Shown: positions 35,701 through 50,299 of the stretch, piece by piece | Position numbering within the stretch: position 1 is the stretch's first letter | Layout: the number at the start of each line of letters is the position of its first letter | Source: Bryoerythrophyllum caledonicum | Lineage: Eukaryota; Streptophyta; Bryopsida; Pottiales; Pottiaceae | Assembly: GCA_963971425.1 (NCBI GenBank) | Contig: OZ020518.1 | Coordinates: 28,836,770-28,900,769, forward strand | Direction of reading: 5' to 3' | DNA length: 64,000 nucleotides | Made by a program: the position numbers and the translations under genes | The notes under the pieces: model-generated | The model's input: the letters and a program-made list of their open reading frames with translations, nothing else | What the model was told of the DNA's origin: nothing | Database searches by the model: none

Positions 35701-38700
35701 TTTGTTCAGATTTTTGTCCAGACGACATGCTCACTAAATAATGCACCTTTGCTGTACAGAATGCGCCATCCCAATCACTTCTCAGCCTCATCAGTGCCAT
35801 CTTATGCGACAAAACTGTAGAAGAAGTGCCTGTGGTAAGGCATATTTCGCCAATCTGGAGTATAGTGATTGTTTCTGGTTCTATCTGTTACATGCAGAAA
35901 TTTTGCATGTGCAATTACAGTTTTAGAAACTGAAACTCTGACAGAGCTGAACATAGATTTAGGCCTGTTTAGCGTGTTCAAACTTTCAGAATGTTTCTGC
36001 AGGTTGTGGAGTTCATGTTGCGCAAAGTTATGGAGGAATTCGAGCGTCATCTTGTTGCCCAGAGGAGACAAGTCACAAAAGTATGTTCATTGCAGCGACG
36101 TTGCGACCTCTTTATCCTTGTAATTGACGTTCCAGTAATTGACTTTCAATACTTCCATGATTGAGGAACTAGACCTGAGGCTTTCTTTCTCCGTTTTTTG
36201 TTTTTTTAATTTTTTAATTTTTTTTGTTTCAGATGAAAAGTTCCATACAGGAGATATTGGCTCGAGAGGCCAAACTTGCTTCACAGAATTCAGTGATAGT
36301 AACACTGGTAGCTGGTACGCAAGAAGAGATAAAAGTAAGTGAAGATGCATTGCTTCATGATCTCCTTGCTTCTGTCAAGGAGTTGTGCTTTTGATTTCTA
36401 TATTGATATTTACAAATTCCTCGCCACGGCAATGTGTTCTGTGCATTTCATGAAAGTCCTCATAAAGTCGTGTGAATTACATTCACCAGGTTTTGTTCGA
36501 TGTGCACGCTGTCGGAGAAGTGCATCGTCTCCACTCTGCTGTAGTACTTACGTCTTGTTTGCGTTGCCTGATGCAAAGTGTCTCACTCTTGGTTTTAAAT
36601 GTGGGATGACAGTTACATGCTGAAATGCTACACAAGACTGAGGTAGCGTCTTTTCCTTCTTCCGAAATGCAAGTTACCCATGCTTCATCATTACTTTAAA
36701 AATGGAGCCTGTCTAGGAATGAGCTTCGTTCTCCATAATGCGTTGAATATTTTTTTATCTCGTTTATCTTGAACTAATGTAGATACTTCTTGTGCAAGTC
36801 AGGCAGAGATGAAGGCGTTGGGAGAGGAGAAAAGGGCAAAGGAAGAGGAAGTAGGCAGACTCCTTCAAGAGAATAAAGAGAAGCATTCAGCTGTGCAAAT
36901 GCTGAAGAATGAACTGGATCGCATCAAGCACTCTGACAAAGAGCTGCTGGAGCGCCTTGAAAGTCAGAAAAGGGAATTTGAGCTGGAATGCCAAGCACAT
37001 ATTAAGTCTTTGGAGTTACAACTTCAAGATTCTTATGAAAAGTTGGAGGAGCTGAAACTCAATTCGGCTAGGGAAATGAGTATCCTGAGAATGAAGGACA
37101 CTCAATATCAGACATTCCTCTCTAATCAATTGCTTGAATACAAGGTAATCTGTCCGCCTCAAATATGCGGCCTCCGTTTTAAATGCATTGATTTGCGAAT
37201 CTGATTTCATCTGATATTTTCATATATTGTATTGCTTAAAAGTAGAGGACTGACGGTAAGCTGCCGCTTCTAACCTTTGAGTTCTGTGGACGATATGTGG
37301 TCTGCAGAATCTCAGGTTGTCCCAACACAACACCAAGGATGAGTTCTCGAGGATGCAGATGGAGTGGAGCAACCAGTTCAGTCTACTTGGTAGAGTCTTG
37401 ATTTGGTTATTATTCATTCTGATGCTCTTGTTTGAGTTGAACACTCCATTGAAGAGTGTAGCACTTTAACAGTACTACCGTGATGGCGCAGAGGAACAGC
37501 TCCAGAATATGGCTCGAGCTGCATCAGGATATCACAAGGTGCTTGCAGAGAATCGAGTTCTTTACAATGAAGTGCAAGATTTAAAAGGTTTGCCACCGAT
37601 TACTGCATCAGCAATCAATTATTTGCACGCTTAAGTTCAAGTGGCGGTTGCATCAATGAGTTCTTTTGGTGGAGTAGAATGTAGATGCTTCTATTTTCTA
37701 CTCCATCAGCAGGCGTGGCTAGCTTTCGATCTCTTTGCATTCTGACTTTGGTTTTATGTGGTATTTACAATGCAAGGATGCAGATGCGTCGCATCTCTAC
37801 TAAAATTTTCTAGTAGATTCTCTGACGTTGTAGTGCATCACCGTTAAGCTGACCAATTAACTCTCTCACTTTCTGTGTTTAGGTAACATTCGGGTATACT
37901 GCAGAGTGAGACCTTTTCTCAAAGAAGAAGTTGGGAGACTAAGCACCCTTGATTATGTTGGAGAGAACGGAGAGTTAATGTTATTTAACCCTCTAAAGCC
38001 TGGCGCCAAAGACTCGCGCAAATCATTTGTTTTCAACAAGTGTTTTGCCCCAAATTCTTCACAAGGTACGATTCATTTTCAAATGTGCAGGGGTGTATTT
38101 TGAGTGTGCGTAGTTTAGGATGAGTATCTATTTTATGGACATGCAATATGTCCATAACGGTCATTAGAATTTGTTCAGTGTAATGGTAAAAATGATCAAT
38201 ATTTTCATTTTACTTCTATGCTCTCATGAATCTATTGCAACTTTTATTTTTCAGAGGAGGTTTTTCTTGATACCCAGCCACTGATTCGGTCGGTTTTGGA
38301 CGGGTTCAATGTCTGCATCTTTGCTTACGGCCAAACCGGTTCTGGGAAAACCTTTACTATGGTAATTTCTTGTGAATGTACTATTCTCTGTTTGGTCTTC
38401 TGTTTTTTTCAAAGGATCGTTGCTTAGAATTTGCCCGACTCAGTATTTTTGCCTACATCTAACAAACTACTGCATGCTACAATGATTCCTTATGCACTTT
38501 GCAGTATCTTAGATTCTGGAATGATAAAGTATTTGTTGTCTTTTATTATAAGGTAGATCGATTGTAGAGTGGGTATTGATCGTTTTAGAGTTCAATCTTC
38601 TCTTACACTTATGTGTTGTACAGCCTCTACCCCACCATTTAGTACCTTGGAACAGTAGGTGCACCTTTCTTTTTGTATACGAAACTTCCCAATGCTTCTG

Positions 38701-41700
38701 GGGTCTGATGCCTTGTTCTGAACAGAGTGGTCCAAACAACATGACTCCAAGCGATTGGGGAGTGAATTACAGAGCTCTTCACGATTTGTTTCATACAACT
38801 CAAAGCAGACAGGATGTTTTCCGGTATGAGATAGGAGTGCAGATGCTTGAGATCTATAACGAACAAGTTCGGGATCTACTTTCCGCTGACGGGGTCCAGA
38901 AAAAATATCCTTTTTTCGACGGTGCTCATCTGGATGGAATTGAGTGTTGGTGCAGTCGTATTACTTCGTTTTCATGCAGATTGATTTTGTTCTAAACGAT
39001 TTTGCATTTACAGATGGTCTACGAATGTTTTCACCTTGACCTTTGACACGCTTGAGATTCGAAACAACTCGGGGTTGAATGGCCTGAATGTTCCCGATGC
39101 CAGTATGCTGTCAGTGCGGTCAACTGAAGATGTGTTGGAGTTAATGAAACTTGGGCAAAGAAATAGAGCAGTTGGTGCGACAGCTCTCAACGAGCGGAGT
39201 AGCAGATCTCACAGGTACCATTCCTTGTCCTTTGTTAAAAAATTTGCTTGTTTCTTGTAGACATGACATAATTTAATATCAATCAAACTGCAACTTTGTT
39301 GAAAATAATTTATTGGCTGATGAAATAAAATCCTTGTTGGGTTCATATACATATCCAAGTCCAGCGTTCAGCTTAATTCGGTGCATGTTGGAAGTGGATG
39401 TAATACTGTTCACGTTGTTTCTGCGCAGCGTGCTTACAGTGCATGTTCAAGGCACTGACCTAGAATCTGGGGCTATTCTGAGGGGATCTCTCCACCTGGT
39501 TGATCTTGCCGGAAGTGAACGGGTAGATCGGTCTGAAGCTACGGGTGATAGATTGAAGGAAGCTCAACATATCAACAAATCTCTTTCAGCCCTTGGAGAT
39601 GTTATAGCTGCGTTGGCACAAAAGAATGGACATGTGCCGTACAGGAACAGCAAGCTCACACAGCTCCTGCAGGATTCACTAGGTATCGGAAGATAAATGT
39701 ATAGATGCATAATCTATATTCGTTGTCTTCTCTTTATCTGCAGTCGAGAGCTGCCCTACTTTGCTACTCTCAGGTGGTGTTCGACATTGTGATGATCAAC
39801 TATCTTAATGTTTATATCTTTTGCAGGTGGTCAAGCAAAGACCTTGATGTTTGTACACATAAGTCCGGATGTGGAATCATTTGGAGAAACTGTCAGTACA
39901 TTAAAGTTCGCTGAAAGAGTGTCAACAGTGGAACTTGGAGCTGCTCGTAGTAACAAAGAGAGCGGAGAAATTCAAAATCTTAAAGAACAGGTAGAGTTTT
40001 GAACCTTCAACACGTCCTAAAGAGAAGCCCTGCCTATTGGAATGCATGGTTATACTTAGCTTGTGCAAAACATCCTGCGCCGTAAAATTGGCTTCACAAA
40101 ATCTTGAATTTGTTGACAGTTTCTTTCATTTGATAACGTCGAGGTTCACGAAAATCGTTGTTTTTGTCTGAAGTTTACTTACTACGATTTCCGGCCTTGT
40201 AAGATTTGAAAGTTGATTCTTGGTTGTTTTTAAGATTGCTCTGCTAAAAGAGGCTGCCGCAAAGAAAGACGCTGAAATCTCGAATCTTCAAACCTTCAAA
40301 GAACGATTCGAAAGAGACGAGAGCGGTGTTGGAGTGGAGAGATTCAAGTCCAGGCCATCTAAACCAACGTCACGTGTTCGTGCGAGCATTGATACGACTG
40401 CTGTCCAAAAAGTTCGAGTGGTGCAGAATGAAGCTGCGAGTGGGGCTGTGGAGGTATGGTTTCTTGTGTACTGATGATCAAAGTACGAGTCTAGTGCATT
40501 TAAGGATTGGAGCAAACAGCAGATATTGATTGTCGACGTCGTTGGAAACAGAAAATATAGTGAATTCAGATGGCAAATTCAATGTTTTATCTCTCCCTTC
40601 GAGTAGGACCTAGTTTTAAAATAATGGTAGGTGGACCTAGATATTTTCCAGTTTCTCTTAACCAAGTGATTAAGTCATTTTCTTATGGCTTGAAGTGCTA
40701 AATGCTGCTCGTACTTTTGTGCAGCATCGGCCCAAGACGCGCAAGCTACCCGGTCAACCAAAGGCTCCTCTTCGTGTCGGTGTTACTTCAAGCCATGATC
40801 CAGAAGATCTTTCGGAGCAAGTAGTGTCCTCTTCGGCATGCTCTCCTGCAAGTTCTCCCACAGAGCAATCGGGTTTATTTGATGTAATCGAAGACGGAGT
40901 GAACAATGTAAATGTGAAGCTTAAATATCTGAAAAATCAAGAGAATGGTTCTGATTCGGGCGTTACCAACTGGACCTCTCAGAGTCACAATACAACAGAA
41001 ACTGACAGTGGGCAGTTTAAAGTGAAAGAACGAAGTAAGTCCATGCCGGAAGCAGTCCTTGCCAACCATGTTGAATTAAGTTTGTCGGGCATAAAAGATG
41101 AAGCTAAAGAGCTGCAAGAGAGATCGCAGCATGGTGCAGAAGAGAGCAGAAACTTTTCACAAGAAGTGGAGAAGCAACGAATCGATGCCAATGGTGGTTC
41201 CTTGTATGAAGGGCATGGAGATTTAGAAGCCATTCGTTCAGTATGCTCCAGTCAGCGTTCATTGCAAGGTATGTCTGTGCGCGACTACTTTCTCATGCAG
41301 TCTGAGTTCAAAGGTTTCTCGTGAGTTTCCAAGGGTTCTCTTTTGCAGGTCAGCATAAAAATCAGTGGGTGATCAATGAGAAACGTCGTCTCTTTTGAAT
41401 GATGTAGGTCTGGAAGATCAGTTGGAAAGTGATGGAAATTTCGACCTTCGGGATGGGTATGATGATAGTTCAAGCTTGTTCTCAGAGAGTGGTCTGTCTG
41501 TAGAAGCTGACCAATCCTCAACCACCACCCAGTTGGAACAAAGCAAGAAGAGCCAGGCAGGCCTTGCACAGGCTCGAAGGTATGGTTTTCTACTTTTAGC
41601 TCCATTTCAACAATCCCTTTCATTCATGTCTCGTTGTAGAGAGCGATATTGCAGCTGATGGATCTACACGTGAAAAGGCCTCACATAATTTGTTGCATAG

Positions 41701-42249
41701 CACTTAATACCATGGATTCGAATACAGCTTTCGATGGTGTCATTGTAAATGGTCACTTCAAAGCGATGTATGAATGTCGAATCTATCAAAAATGTTTATT
41801 TTAGTTCTTGATATGACATTTTGGTGTTCGTTCTGCAGATCTGTATTGCAGAGTCAAGTTCCCCGTCCTCCAATAAGTAGGAAGAATTCACAAGTGATGG
41901 ATCGTAAGTCAGTCGGAGCACTCCTTCAACCACGACACCGCAGATTACCAAGTGCAGGAATCTCATCGTCGACGGACAAGCTTTCACACAAGCGGACTTC
42001 ATCTCTTGGATCGGTGGCTAACACGGATTTCGAATCAAGTGGTATGTTTTTACCCGCCTTTCCTAGTCACTTGTTGATGGAAGGTAACTCAGTGTCTAAT
42101 CGTGTCAGACGTTTCTATGTTTCCATGCATTTTTTCCAAAGTATCGTGATTTTTTCAGTAGAGTTAAAGCCCCTTGTCATTGTCATGTTGTTATTATAGG
42201 CAACAGAAGGGTGGCAATTGGTGCCGGGTCCTCAACGTCCTGGAGGTAA
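32773..42249 (+). CDS. KCH: Kinesin-14 with calponin-homology domain (KCH type)
   Basis: Twenty-three exons join in consistent phase to 1389 codons: 32773-33070, 33709-33866, 34343-34480, 34860-35247, 35384-35526, 35760-35834, 36003-36080, 36233-36334, 36613-36642, 36803-37144, 37308-37389, 37492-37587, 37883-38065, 38255-38361, 38726-38904, 39050-39214, 39429-39682, 39827-39990, 40235-40453, 40725-41268, 41408-41579, 41839-42041, 42200-42249. A calponin-homology domain covers about residues 100-215 and coiled coil about 440-640. The motor starts at [11 protein letters not shown] (about 644) with P-loop GQTGSGKT (730-737), switch [10 protein letters not shown] (847-855) and switch II DLAGSE (880-885), and is followed by a Ser-rich tail of about 400 residues. 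KCH proteins are minus-end-directed motors linking microtubules and actin, known in moss for retrograde nuclear transport and tip growth. The neck precedes the motor, as in kinesin-14. The start is the first ATG in frame. It looks intact. Confidence 0.93.
38905..39049 (+). other. U12-type AT-AC intron in the kinesin motor domain
   Basis: The intron begins ATATCCTTTT, the exact U12 5' splice consensus, has a CCTTGAC branch-site match (39034-39040) about 10 bases from the end, and ends in AC. Splicing there joins DGVQKK directly to LEIRNNS and keeps frame, whereas no GT-AG choice I tried did so without losing residues. It lies between the DLLS and NVPDAS parts of the motor. Confidence 0.85.
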
Positions 42250-43003
42250 TAGAGAGGGGTAAGTCCATAGCGCATGGCATGAGTTGTCTACGAATGTTGT
42301 AGATGATATTATTGGAACAAAAAAAAACAGTTGATAGTAGACTAGATGATATTTTGTGCGCTCAGCTGTAACATAATTAGGGCGGTGTTTCATTTGTAGG
42401 GGAATGGAGTACCCTGTACCATAATTAGTGATCGTCTTTAATGGCTTGTACACATCAGAAGGTGGTGGCATATCATTAAAACTGAATGTGGAATCCTAGA
42501 GAATAGCTTTCGTCTGCATGATCCATCAGTGCAATGAACAGTTAATGTAGTTTCTGCTCTATTGAACAGGGTTACAAAGGCTGTGGTCCTGTAAGCTGCC
42601 CATGAGGTTCGTTGGCTGGTTGATCGAGAATTTCATAGAACTTGATTTTGAAAATAATGAGGATTACCCATTACCTCCTAAATTACTGGTAGAGGTTGCA
42701 TGGATGGAATGATCTGCTCAATTCACCCTTGTTTGTGCTGTCGTAGGAATTTTAGCCTCTAGTTCAACCAAAATGCTCCTTTTCTAGTGAAAATAAAGTG
42801 CCTTTTCTCCTCGTTATCTCAAGGATCTTGAATTTGCAATATATGAATAAACGTGTAAGAACAGAGAAAGAGAAGGAACTCGAATTTCTGTGCTTCGTAA
42901 CATTGTTTGTGTTATTACGTTAGGGGAGGCACTATAATTTAAGAGAAAATGAAATTAGAATTGGAGTTGTATTTTGAAGATATGGGTGTCAAAATTTGCT
43001 ACT
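42250..43003 (+). other. 3' untranslated and downstream region of KCH
   Basis: After the TAA stop the sequence is AT-rich with no further coding exon. AATAAA-like words occur near 42780-42860 (AAAATAAAGT, ATGAATAAACG) and could serve polyadenylation. Confidence 0.4.
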
Positions 43004-43007
43004 TTAA

Positions 43008-43930
43008 CCCCTAAAGGACCAAACGTCCCCCCGGGGTCATTTTGGATTTTGGGCATGTACCTACAATTTGAAAAAAAATCCTTTTTAATTGAATTTTTTT
43101 TTCAAGATAGGATCTGATAAGAGCTTCGTGGAGAATTTTTTTAATCTTTTTTTGGATTTGTGGTTTGAAAGTTAGTACCACTTAAAGCCAAAAGTGGGAC
43201 TTCGGGCACCTCCAAAAATTTTGACAAAAGTTTCTATTGACATTGAGATTTTTCACACATATAAAGAATATTTCCTTATTTAGAAAATTTCAAAAAAAAA
43301 TCTTGTCTTTAGTGTAAAAAGGCATTTTATTCCAAGTCAAACATTTTCACACATTGTTGGGCAACGGGGAAAAAAACTTCATCTTTTCTACATAAAACCT
43401 AGAGATCTTCATATTTTTCACTTTTTTTTTTTTCAACAACAATATATGGTGAAAACCTTCTTATTGACCGTTTGGATTATCATTTGAATACATACGTAGT
43501 TCACAAAAAAATAAAATGTGAAATGGCAATTTTTGAACCTCCACTCCTTGCACACTTGATTTGAATATGCTACACCCCTTTTTTACCTCTAAAAATTGGT
43601 GCGTTGGGAAATAGCATCATGCTGAAGACAATGGTAAAAGATTTAGACCCTGTACAATGCAAAAATTTGATACAAAATGAAGTCAAAGTCAGTTGATCTA
43701 CTCAACGCAGGGATGAAAATGAACCATTGTTTGACTTTAAACACTAAAATCTATCAATCCATGCGGTGTATTGCAACCAAATTTTGATGGCATGTTTATA
43801 TGGAAGTCTATTTTAAGATCTTACGGTTGAAAATCCAAAATTCACTTTAAAATGTGATTTTCATGTCTCTTTTTGACAGTGGCAGTTTTGGACTGGTTTT
43901 AGAGCGAATTAGGTCGTGGTCCTTTAGGGG
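43008..43930. mobile_element. TTAA-flanked MITE (piggyBac-like ends)
   Basis: The element begins CCCCTAAAGGACCA and ends with its exact inverse TGGTCCTTTAGGGG, a 14-bp terminal inverted repeat. TTAA flanks both sides (43004-43007 and 43931-43934). TTAA duplication and CCC-starting ends are hallmarks of piggyBac elements. The 923-bp interior is non-coding. A related start, CCCCTAAAGGACGAAATG, occurs at 63366-63383. Confidence 0.7.
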
Positions 43931-43934
43931 TTAA

Positions 43935-46398
43935 CACCCATACCTTCCAATTACAACTCATATTCCAATTTTTTTTTAGAGATCTTAGCTTATAAGTTCC
44001 AATTTAGTGTAGATTGGCATGAATCATATGGGAAAATGACTCTTTTCAAGGCTTTAACTACTTTTCTTTTGTCTACTCCAACCAAATATTTGCATCAACA
44101 ATTCTTTTCAGAATTTTCAAGACTAGTTTACAAAATTCATTCTACTCTTTAAGGACGATGGGTGGCTATGGCCGGCTAAGAAAACGGGTGAATTATACCC
44201 GGTCTCACTTTAATATATCCAGCCTAAATCAAATTGGGAAAGGAGAATTGGAAGGGATTATGGGGTTGATTTGGATGGCCTTACGGCAAGGCATCAGGTG
44301 CTATTCTCCAAAAAAAGCTATGGCCGTCTAGCTACTACTCTCCAAAAAGTGCTATGGTTGTCGATTTGGGTTGGCTTGTCCTTGAAGGGTTAAGGAATAA
44401 TTGAAGGTACAGACCATCTTACCTAGCATGAAGTAACATCAATGCAAAACCAATTCAAACGAACAAGGAGGCGACTCAGTACATATCCATGTCTTCTTTT
44501 GAAGAACCCTACTTGTATTTAGCGTGTTTTTTGAAAAAACACAATAGTTTATTTTATAACATTGATGATAATGGAAGTCTAGTTTTGGGCTAAAGACGTT
44601 TGTTTCCATTGTTTAAGTGATATAAACATGATTGTTCTATGAACATAATTGTTTTATAAACAATTGTGATGTTAGCAACAACAAACAATTCAATTTATAA
44701 TTCTAAAATAATTGTTTGTAAGAAATACATGTCACTTTTTGGCGAGAGAAGTAAATTCATTGACACCACGGCATTATTGAGGGGCTCTACTTTTAAAACT
44801 TCTCTAAGATAAAATTTCAATCATTGAGACATTATTCAAGTTGGTCTCAAGAGTGAACTTCCTTTTTATTTTTTAATAGTGATTGTCATGTAATTGTCAA
44901 ATACTTCAAAATGTTAAAACTTATATCAAATGTTTTTAGAGTGTGATATAAATGACATTGATGAAAAAGATTGTAAGTGGAATTGAAATATATTAGCTTC
45001 AAATACCTATATTTTTCTTGATGAATGATTTGGAGACGTGGTTTAAAGAATGGTGTTAGACTTGGACTCTTCAATTGACCATCCAAGCTTGTCTCTTGTA
45101 GATGAACTTCTCTAAGCACTATCAAATTGTGTAGTCAGTACAACATTGAATATTGGGGGAATCAAATATTCCAAAAATATAATATAATACATCTATTTGT
45201 TGCCTCAAATTATTTGCATCTCTTCATCTATTAGAATTGATTCTTATTTATTCTTAAAAATTTCACACAATGCATTAAATAGGTTTGTACTTTGTAATCA
45301 AATGTCGTCATAGCCTTCTTTACTATTAATACATCTTCATACAAAGCTAAAAAGGAATTATATAATCATAGGATATGTCAAAGATTTTTTTTTCTTGTCG
45401 TTCTAACTCAAGTTTGAAGATGCTTTTAAATTCTTCCTTCCTCACCTACCATTTTTTCGATATCTTTGTCTTCAAAGTCTTTCCCCTGATTTTTCTTTAA
45501 ATTTCATACTCTTCATTCTTCTCCCCTATCTCTTATTCAATCCAGTAGTTTTTTGACTTCATTGCTCAAGTCTGTCTAATGTCTTTCTAACCAAATATTC
45601 TAAATATTTCAGGATATAGCTCACATTCAGAATAGGGTTATAGTAGAGGGTTATAGTAGAGGGTTATAGTAGAGGGTTATAGTAGAGGGTTGAGTTTTGG
45701 AATTTTTTCGACATGCCCACCCTTGATAGTTCTTTTTTAAGATGGCATAATTTCTTATTTGTAGGTCCAATCAGAATAAACATTCAATGCCCATGTAGCT
45801 CGTGTCGTCTTGCATCTTTGTACAAAATTTTAAGAATTGGAAATAAAAATATAAATTATAAGAACATATCCAAAAATCGCAAACGTCCACCTTGGGACTT
45901 TTAGTCCTTAAGGGTTAATACAGATGAATAAAGTGACATGTAGCAAAATTCTTATGAAAGTTGGTTGTATAGATGGACAATATAGTGTTTGAAGTGACAT
46001 TAGAAGATTGTTTTATGTTTGAACAACATGACTTGCAACAAAATTATACACCAATTTCTAGTGGAAGTAGATGGGTGTAGTATTTTGAAGTAAATTTTGT
46101 AAGTAATGGAGGTTTAAATTTGTCATTTCACACTTTAATTTATTTGAATTCAATTCCTTTTGAATTGCAAAGGATGGATGGTGTAAAGTCACAGCTTTGC
46201 AAGATGAAAGCATGCTTTGAAATAAAGAGTACAGATTGAAGTCCAACACCATTACTCCATTCAAGGATAAAAAATGAAATCCTACTATAAAATTGCCACT
46301 TTCTGATAAACTCCTCCTACATCTAAAAGGAAAAAAATGTACATTCCCTAGTTTGATGTCCATCAAAGGAAAACCGACCATCTCCAATCCATTCTACT
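43935..46398. other. AT-rich intergenic region with a short tandem repeat
   Basis: No gene is seen. Four and a third copies of the 13-bp unit AGGGTTATAGTAG lie at 45634-45690. Near 45901-45917 CCTTAAGGGTTAA resembles the TTAA-type MITE end and may mark a decayed relative. Confidence 0.4.
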
Positions 46399-47640
<1,242 letters not shown>

Positions 47641-47644
47641 TATG

Positions 47645-48175
47645 TTGTTGACGAGGTCAACTCTGCATTGCTAGGCTGCAGTTTTATAGTAAAGAAACAC
47701 ACACCTTATTAGGTCATTTAGAGCATATCAATGCCAATTCAACATTTTCACATGCTTACAATTGGATTTAGTTATTTTCACACAAACAGATTGGAGTTGG
47801 ATGTGCATGTGGGAGTGCATAGAAATGGATATAAAAGACTTTTTTTCATGAAATTATTGCATGTGGTTTACATGAGGGGCGTTTATTGCTAGTAATCTAA
47901 AGACTGAACGAATTGAAATAGTGACAACTCTAGCTATACTTTGTAAACTCTAGCATATAGAAAATTAGTGAAATTTATGGACGTTAGACTGAGAAATGCA
48001 GTCAAAGTGATGAATATAGTGCATCAACATTTGTATTGATCATGGGTTCATTTGCTACGCAATTTGTTCTCATACTATTGACTAGAATGGCAAAATTAAA
48101 GTTGCAAGATCCTAAATCATTTTGACCTACAGAGAAAGTCATTTATCTATATGAAATGAGGGCAACATTGAAGGA
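47645..48175. other. Intergenic, nothing recognised
   Basis: AT-rich sequence without credible ORFs or repeats. Confidence 0.3.
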
Positions 48176-48179
48176 AAGT

Positions 48180-48400
48180 CTAGTAACCACTAATATGTAT
48201 GAGAAACTTTGTCAACATGCCACAACTACAGAAAGAAGATGACGCTACAAAAATGGTTAGGCATTTGCCATGGAAATTATGCCATCCATAGTAAAAAAAT
48301 ATGATTCTGATGATGTATTTGATTTTGATGAAACAAATTTGTATGACAGAGCCTCTCCTCGGCACTATCTCCTAGTCAAATTGGGAGGTAGTGTTGCCTG
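48180..48400 (+). pseudogene. Pogo/Tigger-like DDE transposase fragment
   Basis: The plus frame reads YDSDDVFDFDETNLYDRASP, matching the first part of the DDE_1 catalytic core of pogo/Tigger/jerky transposases (Y-x-x-D-D-V/I-x-x-x-DET-x-L-x-x-R-x-x-P). Upstream codons contain stops and the frame soon continues into unrelated Pro/Ser-rich sequence (to 48590). Only the first catalytic Asp region remains. Confidence 0.55.
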
Positions 48401-48949
48401 CCTAGTTGAAAGGTTGTTTGCAAGCTCGACATCCATGGCTTCAACCCTTGACCCTACCCCTAGAGCATCTCCTATCCTCCTCTCTAATGTACGAGCTCCC
48501 CTCTCCACCTGGTGCTTATTGCCCCTCTCGTCCCCCTCCACTCTTTTACCTAGGCTTCCTCTTCTGAGCCAGCTGGAATGCTTTTTGTGATTGAAATACC
48601 AACTCCCTACTCCTTCAATTGGCCCTCACTGCCTTGATGGTTCCCCTCTCTTTGATGCTCAGACTTTGTCTATGCTCTAACTTTGTCCCTGTCCCTTTTC
48701 ACTCTAAAGCCTAGGGTTACCCATCTATCATGGATATTTTTAGATTAATTAAAGATTAGATTTTGGTTAGGTTAGAAATTAGTTTTGGAAGTTACAACCA
48801 TCAATCTTGAGAAAGGTTAAATGCCAAAAATTGTTGACAAGACAATTAGTCTTGTCAACTCCTTCTATGCATACCATGTTGGAATCTTGTAATTAACTCT
48901 TTAAATATTATTAATTGAATTCATGATTTATTGTCCTTGAAGTTTGACA

Positions 48950-50230
48950 AGACCATTTCAGTGTTTGTGGTGAAGATGACAAATGAAGACAATTAGGTTG
49001 CAAGCAACAAGGCATATGTAGAAGATTTTAAATTAGAAATTGAACAACTTCATGAAGCTATGAAGAAATTACAAGAACCTCAAGAAATTCCAATGTCTTA
49101 CTAGGTTGATGGATCTTGAGAACAACTTGATCCTACAACATCTCAAAAAACCAACTATATGTAGAACCTAAATAGAGTCTTTCAGAGAAATTTAATGATA
49201 ACCATACTAAATTTTGAGGTTTTGTAAATCAAGTTCGATTATTTATGTTTGTACAACCACTTTGTTATCCAATCCCAGCCTCACAAGTTGGGTTAATTGG
49301 AACATTACTCACTAGCACTGCTTTGAATTGGTTTTTTCCTATTTCAGAAAAAAAAATCACCATTATTATATAATTTTGAAGGATTTACGAAGGGATTTGC
49401 CGCTTGTTTTGGGGAAGTAGATGAAAAGAAAGTTGCAGATCAAAAAATTAGAAGTCTGCATCAAGGTGGACGATCAGCCTCAGTATATGCGGCATGCCTC
49501 TAAATTTTGACAAATATAATGTGATGTTGATTGGAGGTCGGAAATGGCTCTTATTTGTCAATCTCAATGGGAATTACACAAAGATGTAAAAGATTTGTTA
49601 CTTACCTTGGATGATGCTTATTCTTTATCTGAGGCCATCACACAAGCTGTTAAATGTGATAATAGACTTTTTTTTTTGGAAGACAAGAAAAAAAGAATAT
49701 TTTATTTAACCACCCACCTATAGTATCATCATCAACGTTACCTTCAAATAATGGATTTTATTATATGAAAGTAGATGACCCTATGCAAATTGATTTGACT
49801 CAAATTAAAGGTCCATTATCATATGTGGAAAGAGGGCGTCGAGAGAAAGAAGGGTTGTGTTTTTATTGTTGAAGTAAATATCACAAGCTCCCAAATTTCC
49901 CTAAAAAGCCAACTCAGTTTTGTATTAGAGAAACCAATATGAAATTTGACCAAAAAAATAAAATTGTTCAGTCTCAATAGGAACCATATGACTAAACTAC
50001 GTAAAGAAATCACAAGGTCGTCTACTAACTTCAAATCCCGTTGAATGTTTTATTAATTCTTATCAAAATCTTTTAAAATGAAAAGGAAATTGATGCTAAT
50101 GCTCTTGTAGACTCTGGAGCTACGACTTCATTTATGAATGTTCATTTTTTTTAAAATATATAAATTGCCAATAACGCACAGAAATAAACCAGCAAATGTA
50201 GAAGTTGTTGATGGCAGGACAATTGAATCT
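48950..50230 (+). pseudogene. Decayed Ty3/gypsy Gag-protease fragment
   Basis: Frame pieces read FTKGFAACFGEVDEK and IRSLHQGGRSASVYA (Gag), then KDVKDLLLTLDDA and AITQAVKCDN, a broken zinc knuckle near 49855 (CFYC followed by a stop), and NALVDSGATTSF (protease DSGA) near 50090-50130. Several stops and frame changes are present. It is related to the neighbouring chromovirus Gag at 50.55 kb but more degraded, so two insertions of one family lie side by side. Confidence 0.7.
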
Positions 50231-50299
50231 CAAATAGTAAGACTCCACAACAATGGAACATCCAAGATAAACACAATCTAGGATTCACCAGACCTAAGC

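Noticed and set aside
37389-37491. Alternative kinesin exon start at TACTACCGTG (37473)
   Set aside because: It breaks the phase with the preceding exon; the acceptor at 37491 keeps the frame into EEQLQN.
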